From positions 806,001 through 870,000 of the forward strand of contig NZ_FPAS01000001.1 in NCBI RefSeq assembly GCF_900116425.1: DNA of 64,000 bases, in the 5' to 3' direction. The notes beneath the pieces are model-generated. The model saw only the letters and a list, made by a program, of their open reading frames with translations, did no database searches and was not told the origin of the DNA. The translations under genes and the position numbers were made by a program. Below, piece after piece: positions 7,681-14,890 of this stretch (the stretch's first letter is position 1; the number at the start of each line of letters is the position of its first letter). The stretch is from Lishizhenia tianjinensis (GTDB lineage: Bacteria > Bacteroidota > Bacteroidia > Flavobacteriales_D > Crocinitomicaceae).

Positions 7681-8314
7681 CATTCCAGAAGATCAAAAGC
7701 CCTTCATAATTGAAGGTGATACCAAGGTTTACCATTACGGCAATACGCTTCGAATACTCCAAAAACTCGGAAAACTCACCTACGGTTCCAGCTTCTTTTA
7801 ACGAAGAGAAGACAAAGCCATCCTCTACAAGCTTCTCATTTACGCCATAGGAGACACAGAGAACTGCAATAAACGAGGTTTAGACCTTTCGAAAGGTATT
7901 TTGCTGTCGGGACCAATTGGATGCGGTAAAACGTCACTTATGGTTCTTTTGAATTATTTCATCGAACACAAGCAAAAACACCTCATCAAATCCACCCGAG
8001 AAATCAATGCTGAAATCCACAAGGAAGGCATGGATGTCATTCAGAAATACGCCAAAAAGCACAAAACCATTTGCTTCGATGACTTGGGCGTAGAAGCAAC
8101 CACCAAGTACTATGGCAACGACTGTCACACCATGGCTGAAATCCTCCTGGGCCGCTACGAACTACAAATCCACCAAAACATCAAAACCCACGCCACCACC
8201 AACCTCAACGCCGATGAGCTCGAAAAAATCTACGGCAACCGAGTCCGCTCCCGCCTCCGCAGCATGTTCAACCTCATCACCTTCCCCACTGGCACCAAAG
8301 ACAAACGATCATGA
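7664..8314 (+). pseudogene. DnaC-like helicase-loader ATPase interrupted by an in-frame stop
   Basis: The frame starting at ATG 7664 runs to a TAA at 7799 (codon 46) and continues in the same frame to 8314 with no indel. The downstream part has a Walker A (GPIGCGKTS), a Walker B-like ICFDDLGVE and the sensor region HATTNLNADELEKIYGNRVRSRL-type block typical of DnaC/IstB loaders. Homologous reading across the stop (RREDKAILYKLLIYAIGD) looks like normal protein. An initiation at TTG 7901 could still yield a shortened ATPase core. The third position is C-rich compared with neighbours, suggesting transfer. Either a single-base nonsense mutation or stop readthrough would explain the pattern. Confidence 0.75.
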
Positions 8315-8395
8315 AACACACACCACAAAACCACTCAAACAAGATGAACTCAAAAATAAAACTCAGGATTTATGGCTTCCCATAAAACGAGAACC

Positions 8396-8526
8396 GTCGA
8401 TTCTTCAGAGATAGTGGTCAGACTTGCGGAGATGCGTTCCGATGCTAATCGGAAAAGAGCACGCAGCGTAGTCTGAACCACGGTTTGCAACTTTGGTAAA
8501 AGTTGCGAAATCTCCTAAGAATCGAC
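8396..8526 (+). ncRNA. Candidate structured RNA/DNA element S with three-way-junction fold
   Basis: Bases 8396-8412 pair with 8510-8526 (15 of 17 positions). Inside, GTGGTCAGACT (8414-8424) pairs with 8470-8481 and is capped by a TTCCGAT/ATCGGAA hairpin (8437-8454); a second arm is formed by 8484-8494 with 8499-8509. The result is a closed three-way junction of 131 bases. It lies between the broken helicase-loader gene and an element A. No Rfam family is recognised; strand is assumed from neighbours. Confidence 0.5.
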
Positions 8527-8606
8527 TAGCGTTTTCTTTGGTTCGTTTCTTTTTGGCAATGCAAAAGAAATGAACAAAACCCAAGTTTCGGAGCAAGATC
8601 TCAAAC
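8526..8606. repeat. Repeat element A, copy 5
   Basis: Abuts element S without a gap. Same hairpin arms and CGGAG-containing tail as the other copies. Confidence 0.8.
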
Positions 8607-8644
8607 TTCAAACAAGAATACATTTTTTGAATTTTGAACTATAA

Positions 8645-8843
8645 TTTTTGAATTAACCGCGGCCTTGAAAACATTTCTTATTAAAACAAGAATAAGCGAC
8701 GGGAAGTGAACCCAGCAAAATCAGCATAGAGTTTGAGTAGAGAGTAATGAGATAGTACTGTAAAAAAACAAGCAAAAATTAATCATCAAATCCCTCAAAG
8801 CAAATTTGAATCTTTGAATTGTTGAATCTTTGAATCGTCCAAG
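8645..8843. repeat. Repeat element C, copy 2
   Basis: Homologous to 5043-5233 over its whole length with scattered substitutions and small indels; again followed directly by an element A. Confidence 0.75.
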
Positions 8844-8920
8844 CCTAGATTTTTCTTTGGTTCGTTTCTTTTCATCGATGGAAAAGAAATGAACAAAACG
8901 CTAGTACGAAGTCAGATCTA
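8844..8920. repeat. Repeat element A, copy 6 (altered loop)
   Basis: Arms GGTTCGTTTCTTTT and GAAAAGAAATGAAC are kept, but the TGGCAATGC loop is replaced by CATCGATG. The tail is diverged. Confidence 0.75.
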
Positions 8921-8936
8921 AAACCACCATGAAGAT

Positions 8937-9057
8937 TGGCCTTGTAAATGAAACTTTATTTTTCAAAATGAAAGCTTAGGGAGTTCGTTTAGCTCGATAG
9001 AGATCCAACGAACGAACTTAGTTTTCATGAAGTAAAAGGAAGTTTTAGTTACACAGC
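8937..9057. repeat. Repeat element B, copy 3
   Basis: Nearly identical to copy 1. The inner hairpin is GTTCGTT 8983-8989 with AACGAAC 9007-9013. Followed directly by element A copy 7. Confidence 0.75.
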
Positions 9058-9137
9058 CTAGCGTTTTCTTTGGTTCGTTTCTTTTTGGCAATGCAAAAGA
9101 AATGAACAATACTCAAGTTTCGGAGCAAGATCTCCAG
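9057..9137. repeat. Repeat element A, copy 7, next to the amidase gene
   Basis: Last copy of the hairpin repeat in the window, ending about 30 bases before the amidase start codon. Confidence 0.8.
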
Positions 9138-9165
9138 TCTCAACAAATCAACAAAAACAACCACC

Positions 9166-9810
9166 ATGAACATCCTCAACACTCTCCCCCTAATCCAAAC
9201 CCCTTTGGACAATTCTCAATACTACCGCAAGCGTTGCGACAAAAAACAAATCGTCCTCCACCACACCGTAAGCAACGGAATCGCCGAAAACGTAATTGCA
9301 GGTTGGAACAAAAACGCCCCCCATATCGCCACCGCATTCGTCATCGCCGGAGACGGCACCATCCACCAATGCTTTTACTCAGAGTACTGGGCACATCACT
9401 TGGGCGTAAAAGCCCAAAACAACACTGTCCTCAACCAACAATCCATTGGCATAGAACTCTGTTCCTGGGGACCATTAGAATTCCGCAACAACAAATTCTA
9501 CAACACCTACAACCAAGAAGTAACCGACACCGAAATCCAACACTACAAAAACACCTATCGCGGACACCATTACTACCAGCGCTACAAACAAAAACAATTA
9601 GCATCCCTCCAAGCCCTCCTCTTCTACCTCTGCCTCAAATACAAAATCCCTATGGACTATGATCCCCTAATCTGGGAAGTCCACCAAGGAGCTTTGAATT
9701 CAAAGCCAGGGATTTATTCACATGTGAGTTACAGGAAGGATAAGGCGGATTGTCATCCGCAGAGGGAGTTGATTGAGTTTATAAAAAACTTAAAATCAAT
9801 TAAAATTTAA
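9166..9810 (+). CDS. Phage-type N-acetylmuramoyl-L-alanine amidase (Amidase_2), 214 aa
   Basis: Amidase_2/PGRP fold: KKQIVLHHTVS with the first zinc His pair near residue 26, a FVIAGDGTIHQ strand, WAHHLG near residue 84, IGIELCSWG near residue 104, and the final zinc-ligand motif KADCHP near residue 196. No signal peptide is seen, as in phage endolysins that need a holin. It would cleave the bond between muramic acid and L-alanine. It lies between repeat A7 and a cargo block. Base composition is strongly C-rich up to ~9680 and then changes abruptly; the tail after that point is duplicated at 13690. Two small two-helix membrane proteins at 18.8-19.3 kb could act as holins (inference). Confidence 0.85.
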   Translation: MNILNTLPLIQTPLDNSQYYRKRCDKKQIVLHHTVSNGIAENVIAGWNKNAPHIATAFVIAGDGTIHQCFYSEYWAHHLGVKAQNNTVLNQQSIGIELCSWGPLEFRNNKFYNTYNQEVTDTEIQHYKNTYRGHHYYQRYKQKQLASLQALLFYLCLKYKIPMDYDPLIWEVHQGALNSKPGIYSHVSYRKDKADCHPQRELIEFIKNLKSIKI

Positions 9811-10353
9811 AACTCCCTACACTCTCTACGTACCCGAAACGCAACATTTATCAAACTTTTCCAACACTTATGACATCAATCCGAATGAGGAATTTAGATG
9901 AAATATTTCGGCTTATTTCGGCTTAGGATAGTTAGGAAAAATCCCCTTTTTGCAGTTCAACAAACTTTGTTCAGACAAATATTTCTATCTTCGATAAACC
10001 TCTAACTAATTACTAAATTTTAAGTTTGAGAAATTTTAGCATATTTTAATGATTTTGGTAAGAATGACCAATTTCTTAAATTCTCTTGAGTCAGTTAAAT
10101 AAAACCAAACAATGCCACGTCATTTTGAAAAACAGAATAAAAGCAACCTTAAAACACCAAGGAGTAAAACACCTCAAATTCAAAAACATCCCAGGGTTTA
10201 ATCATTTTAATAACCGTAAGCAAATGTGCCGTATCGAAAGCCAATATTTAAAAGGACAAGCTTCGCCTATTGTCTAATTATATACAGATACATCAGTAAA
10301 CAATTACATATTATATGTACATTTTGTAAAAGAATATTGAAAAGCTAAAAAAA
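9811..10353. other. AT-rich gap without a convincing gene
   Basis: The first ~45 bases after the amidase stop match the sequence after the second amidase tail at 13837-13880. The rest is AT-rich. A 63-codon frame at 10086-10277 has a TTG start, a biased composition and no recognisable domain, and is not called. Confidence 0.5.
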
Positions 10354-10965
10354 ATGGTAGTACTAATTACTAGAATAATATTAACCGCAATAATGGTGTT
10401 TTTTATTTATTTAATTTGGACCAAAGATGTTAATATTCTTCGTTGGTTTAATGAAAAAGCTATCAAGGTACTTCCAATTGATAATTCACTAGATAAACAA
10501 CTGGAACTTGTAAATGTTTTGATTAGTCCAAATCAAAATAAACAATTAGCCTTGTACATACATATAGACGAATCGGTAGACAAAATTCAAGACATTTCAC
10601 TAACAATAACAACTAATGATCAAGGTTCTAAAGGTACTGTTGGTTTACTTAAAACTATTAGAGACTTTAAATACTTTAGCGACTTATTGTCCACTCCCTA
10701 TTCAACAACTGACTTTATTGACCACCAAATTATCAATTATCAGAAATGGTCAAATACCGGTCCAAATGGTTTAGATACAACAAAAATTAATTTGGAAGCA
10801 TTTAATGGTGATGAGATAATTTTAGAATGGAGGGATGCTGAGAATAAAAAACACATAAAAAAATGGCCATATATACGATATAGAAATATTGTGGACGGCC
10901 TTAAAAAAGGACCGATACCATCAGAAAAAAGCAAAAATGTTTTTGTAAATGAGATGAAACTTTAA
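10354..10965 (+). CDS. Membrane-anchored protein of unknown function, 203 aa
   Basis: An N-terminal transmembrane helix (residues ~3-22, IILTAIMVFFIYLIW) is followed by a soluble domain of ~180 residues with mixed strands (LALYIHIDES, DISLTITTN) and a charged C-terminus. No family is recognised. The M48-like peptidase gene begins 19 bases after its stop, so they are probably one transcription unit. Base composition is much more AT-rich than the amidase gene just upstream, in line with separate cargo. Confidence 0.65.
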   Translation: MVVLITRIILTAIMVFFIYLIWTKDVNILRWFNEKAIKVLPIDNSLDKQLELVNVLISPNQNKQLALYIHIDESVDKIQDISLTITTNDQGSKGTVGLLKTIRDFKYFSDLLSTPYSTTDFIDHQIINYQKWSNTGPNGLDTTKINLEAFNGDEIILEWRDAENKKHIKKWPYIRYRNIVDGLKKGPIPSEKSKNVFVNEMKL

Positions 10966-10984
10966 ATTAATCAAAAACATACCT

Positions 10985-12637
10985 ATGAAAAAGATAATCC
11001 CTATTATAATCACTTTGTGTTCTTATGCACCTTTATTAAGTCAACAAACCTGTGCGTATTCCAGTGTAGATTACAACCTGAACATTTGTCTTAATTACCA
11101 TAACACATCTCATGTTTCGGTATCAATGAATCGAGCTGTTGATGAAATATTAGAAAAAATTGGGGTTTTTAATAAAAATTTTATTGTTAAAAATTGCAAT
11201 GGAATTTTTAATGCTCTCGCAACTAATTACAATAATAACCGCTACATATTAATGGATGAAACTTTCTTCTATCAGTCCATTTCAAACAATAGCATTGGTT
11301 ACCATTTAATATTATCCCATGAAATTGCTCATCATTTAAACGGACACACTTTAAAAAGTTCTACATCAAGACTAGAAAGTCAAAGAATGGAGCTCGAATG
11401 TGACTATTTTGCAGGTTTTGTTCTAAGTAAGTTCGGTTATAACATTGAAGATTGTATCAAAGAGGCAAAAAACATATTAAAAGATGATAATTGGACACCA
11501 AACTCAACCCATCCTAATTTAGAAAGCAGAATTACTGCTATAAAGAAAGGTTATCTGGCTGATTTTTCACAAAAACAAAAACTCGCGCATAAAATCAGTA
11601 ATATTATCGAAAATGAGTATCAAAAGGCATTCAACGAAGCTATTACCAACTATCAAAATAAATTAAGCAATACCCAAGATAAACGTTTAGCATTTTTAAT
11701 TGATGACGCTGAACGTGGCTACCGTGATATAATTATCAATAACAAATTTGAAAAAATTGATGAAATCATAAGCAAATATCAAAAGATAGATATTATCACT
11801 AAAGAAATGGCAACAATAAAGTACCAGTTAGGAAGCCTATATTACAGAAAGAGAGAGTTTAACGAAGCCTACAATTATTTTATTAGCGCCTACAATCTGA
11901 AAAATGATATTAATTTTCTCATTTCAGCCTTTGGGGTAAGTTATGAAGGTGGTTTAACAATAGATGAAAAGATCTTTCAACCTTTGCAGTATTGTGATTT
12001 TACGGCCTTGAATCACCCCAATCTTTATAAATACCTTGCAATTTATTTAGCTGACAAAAAGATTGAAAGAGCTATAACGGTACTAAAATATGCAATAGAA
12101 AATTGGTCAAAATTTAATTTATTAGATCATGAGTTTTTTTTATTACCAAATCTTACAAGTGATTTATCACTACTTTATTTGAAAAACAATCAATTAGAGT
12201 TGGCATATCAATACAATTTAAAAGCAGGAAAATTATTTGATATAGAGAATAGACTTAATTCTAACCTTACAGAGTTCGACAAGAATGACTTTTCTGTAAT
12301 AATGAGTAATAGAGCCCTTATAGAAATGTTCCTAGAAAAGTATAATGATTGTATTACTACCTGTGATAAAATAATAACGTATTTAACAGACTCAAATCAT
12401 AGTGATGTTTATTATTTATTAGGAAGAAGTTATTATGGTTTAGGGGATTATGAAATGGCTGTTGTCTATTTTAATCAGTCAATAAAAACATCTAAAATAA
12501 AGACTGACACATATTACATGAAATATTATTATAGGGGGTTAACAAATAAAGAATTAGGAAATATTGATAAATCAAAAATCGATTTTACCGTTGCTTGTGA
12601 TAACAACCTACCTTTTGCCTGTAAAGAACTTAATTAA
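10985..12637 (+). CDS. Secreted M48-like zinc metalloprotease with TPR tail, 550 aa
   Basis: A signal peptide (residues 1-19, ending in LLSQ) is followed by a short protease domain. The zinc motif HEIAHHLNGH lies near residue 112 and the third ligand region ELECDYFAGFVL near residue 135, with STHPNLESRI downstream; this is the M48-type order. Residues ~270-545 consist of tetratricopeptide-like helix pairs (for example LGSLYYRKREFNEAYNYF and YYLLGRSYYGLGDYEMAV). Such proteins are periplasmic or envelope proteases with a protein-interaction tail. The next gene starts 10 bases downstream. Role in the island is unknown. Confidence 0.8.
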   Translation: MKKIIPIIITLCSYAPLLSQQTCAYSSVDYNLNICLNYHNTSHVSVSMNRAVDEILEKIGVFNKNFIVKNCNGIFNALATNYNNNRYILMDETFFYQSISNNSIGYHLILSHEIAHHLNGHTLKSSTSRLESQRMELECDYFAGFVLSKFGYNIEDCIKEAKNILKDDNWTPNSTHPNLESRITAIKKGYLADFSQKQKLAHKISNIIENEYQKAFNEAITNYQNKLSNTQDKRLAFLIDDAERGYRDIIINNKFEKIDEIISKYQKIDIITKEMATIKYQLGSLYYRKREFNEAYNYFISAYNLKNDINFLISAFGVSYEGGLTIDEKIFQPLQYCDFTALNHPNLYKYLAIYLADKKIERAITVLKYAIENWSKFNLLDHEFFLLPNLTSDLSLLYLKNNQLELAYQYNLKAGKLFDIENRLNSNLTEFDKNDFSVIMSNRALIEMFLEKYNDCITTCDKIITYLTDSNHSDVYYLLGRSYYGLGDYEMAVVYFNQSIKTSKIKTDTYYMKYYYRGLTNKELGNIDKSKIDFTVACDNNLPFACKELN

Positions 12638-12647
12638 AACTTTTCTA

Positions 12648-13532
12648 ATGAAGAATCTACTTCTTGTCACATTTTCTTTATGCACTGCATTAAATTGTTT
12701 TTCTCAAAACAAGGAAAATCCATTACACCCATTCACATATTACAATAATATTGAATATGCGAACCTCCGAATTAAATCAGTAAAAACAACCTCAGAGTAT
12801 TCCGAATTAGTATTTTCTTACACCAATACGGAACATATTAAAGATGGATGGTTTAACATCAACAAAAATACTTGCTTGAGAGATTCTCAAAAAGGAAAGA
12901 AGTATAAACTTAAAAAAGTTAAAAACATCCCATACTCACCAGAAAGAAAAAGTATTGCCTTTAATGAAAACTGCGAATTCACACTCTATTTTGAAATATT
13001 AAACAAGGATTGCAAAACTTTTGATTTTATTGAAGGAGATAATATAGGAGACGGTTTTACCTTGGAAAATATTCGTTTGGATGGTAATCAATTAGAATAC
13101 CAAAGGAATATTGATGAAATACAAAAACACATTCCTATTGGGCTGCTTTTAACCCTTAGAAATGGCCGAATATTTAAGTTCGCCGAACTCTATGAATATT
13201 ACAAAACATCCGCTGAACATGACCCTTCAAACTTTTCTAATTTTGTTAAAATAACCGAGCAAGACGATGGATCAAAAATTAAAAAGGATATTTATAAATT
13301 CAGTTATAATGGAAGCAACATATATCTAATAACAAATAGTGAAACAAAAGATAACATACAAGTAATAGTTCAATTGAAGGATGATTTTGAATACACTAGG
13401 TTTTGGTATAATTTAAAAAAAATCCATTTTTTAAACGACAATGGTAATGGAACTTGGAGTTTGCCAGATAGGATTTTTAGCGTAGTTTCCCCCATTAAAA
13501 AGAATAAAATGGTTAGTTGGCTAGCAATTTGA
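12648..13532 (+). CDS. Secreted protein of unknown function, 294 aa
   Basis: The ATG at 12648 gives a signal peptide (MKNLLLVTFSLCTALNCFSQ); an earlier in-frame start at 12564 lies inside the preceding gene and would spoil it. The mature part is beta-rich with Lys/Asn/Asp-rich loops (YSELVFSYTN, NCEFTLYFEIL, NIQVIVQLKDD). No family or active site is recognised. Its position 10 bases after the M48-TPR gene suggests a common transcript and perhaps a shared envelope role. Confidence 0.6.
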   Translation: MKNLLLVTFSLCTALNCFSQNKENPLHPFTYYNNIEYANLRIKSVKTTSEYSELVFSYTNTEHIKDGWFNINKNTCLRDSQKGKKYKLKKVKNIPYSPERKSIAFNENCEFTLYFEILNKDCKTFDFIEGDNIGDGFTLENIRLDGNQLEYQRNIDEIQKHIPIGLLLTLRNGRIFKFAELYEYYKTSAEHDPSNFSNFVKITEQDDGSKIKKDIYKFSYNGSNIYLITNSETKDNIQVIVQLKDDFEYTRFWYNLKKIHFLNDNGNGTWSLPDRIFSVVSPIKKNKMVSWLAI

Positions 13533-13689
13533 AATTATTTCAACCAGAATATCACAACTTTAAGTTAAAGCTTTTTCCTCAACCAGATTTACAGAAGCTA
13601 GGTAATAACCTTGATACCCTCCGTGTAAATACTAATATTACAAAAATTAGGGACTCCTTTTTTAACCAGAACCTATAAGTTACTAAAAT

Positions 13690-13836
13690 CCCCAAATCTG
13701 AAAAGTCCACCAAGGAGCTTTGAATTCTAAGCCAGGCATATATCCTCATTTGAGATACAGGGAGGATAAAGCGGTTTGTCATCCGCAAGAGGAGTTGGTT
13801 GGTGTTTTAAAAATTTTAAAATCAGATAATATTTAA
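13690..13836 (+). pseudogene. Degenerate duplicate of the amidase C-terminus
   Basis: The stretch 13705-13836 translates as a 43-residue relative of the last part of the amidase at 9166 (GALNSKPGIYPH..YREDKAVCHPQEEL against GALNSKPGIYSH..YRKDKADCHPQREL). Homology begins near 13690, where the amidase frame is broken by a stop, and continues past the stop to about 13880. No start or catalytic N-terminus remains. It brackets the 10.4-13.5 kb cargo genes together with the intact gene. Confidence 0.85.
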
Positions 13837-13880
13837 TACTTCCTAAACTTAAGTTTCCGAAACGCAACACTTATAACACT

Positions 13881-14167
13881 TCCTCGTCTTTGTTAACCTT
13901 AATTAATTATGGTTTTTGAAAGAATCTCATTCAAAAACTTGCAACAAAACAGTACGGGAAGTCCTCAAAATAAAATTACAGTTGTTTGAGGTACTTTAGT
14001 GAACTTAATTTACCAATAAAGGTTCGTTCGTAACAAAAAATTCAGAATAATGCCTTCCATAAATAAGCTGTTTTAACAATTACCCGTTTTAGAGCTATGT
14101 CTTAAAAACTCTAAAAGCGATCAATGGAATTAATTCACTATACAAACCAAGTCAGTTACTTTTTTTT
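13881..14167. other. Non-coding gap, no feature recognised
   Basis: AT-rich sequence between the amidase relic and the promoter of the 96-aa gene. No repeat, hairpin or credible reading frame was identified. Confidence 0.4.
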
Positions 14168-14175
14168 TATATTTG
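14168..14175 (+). promoter_or_regulatory. Bacteroidota -10 box (TATATTTG)
   Basis: Perfect TAnnTTTG match 33 bases before the ATG at 14209. A clear -33 box is not seen. Confidence 0.5.
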
Positions 14176-14208
14176 AGTTGAAAAATTAACACATTAACTG
14201 CTTAAATT

Positions 14209-14499
14209 ATGAATTCAACAAAAGGTAGAATATCTATCAGTGACAAATCACTATCAATAAAGAACACGTTTGGTACAGATGTTATAAACAGAGAAAGAAT
14301 TTTTGAAATAAGATACAGAACTAATTTATTCTGGAAAGTAACACGCTTTTTTACGTTGAGTCCTGTGTATTTTATTAATGCTCTCAAAGGTAAATATCAC
14401 GTTGAATTAATATACCGCGAAACAGAATACGGTTCTAAAAAAGAAAAATCATTCATGTTTACTCCTGCTGAAATCCAATTTCTAAGGGAGAATTTGTAG
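14209..14499 (+). CDS. Small protein of unknown function, 96 aa
   Basis: Begins with a beta-type segment (GRISISDKSLSIKN), followed by a basic helix and a moderately hydrophobic stretch (FTLSPVYFINAL), then two strands and a helix (FTPAEIQFLREN). The layout resembles small PH-like or membrane-associated domains, but nothing is specific. A perfect -10 box at 14168 supports expression. It stands alone. Confidence 0.5.
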   Translation: MNSTKGRISISDKSLSIKNTFGTDVINRERIFEIRYRTNLFWKVTRFFTLSPVYFINALKGKYHVELIYRETEYGSKKEKSFMFTPAEIQFLRENL

Positions 14500-14890
14500 G
14501 AATAACTAAATACTTTTTAAGTATTAAATGTTGGACAGTTATTCTTTATATAACATATAAATTATTATAAATCAATTTCCATCCTAACTCTACACATCCA
14601 ATTAACGACAAACTAAAACAATGAAATTCAATTAGTGTGATAGTATTTGCTCTTGTTGCAATACACTTCAAACCTTATCTACCTTTTTAATTAAAGTATA
14701 ACAACAGAACGGATTCCAAATAGATTAAAATAATTTAAACTAAAACTAGTAATAATAAGAAATCTGAGTAATTTATTTACTAGTTCACATTTTACTCCCA
14801 TAGCAAAGTTTAACATACGTAATGAATAATAAATCCCATAAATATCTGATGTCATAATATCGACTATCCTTATATATTAATAACACACCT
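14500..14890. other. AT-rich gap without a gene
   Basis: About 390 bases with no credible reading frame; very AT-rich, probably containing the promoter of the zinc-finger/TerB gene. No repeats shared with the rest of the island were seen. Confidence 0.4.

Noticed and set aside
4886-9165. CRISPR array
   Set aside because: Repeats are long, of different kinds and irregularly spaced; there is no repeat-spacer periodicity and no cas gene.
9102-9662. 186-codon Pro/His/Arg-rich frame
   Set aside because: Shadow frame of the C-rich amidase gene; composition mirrors the codon bias of the real gene.
10086-10277. 63-codon frame with a weak resemblance to an XRE-type HTH N-terminus
   Set aside because: TTG start, the second half does not continue a HTH, and no promoter is seen.
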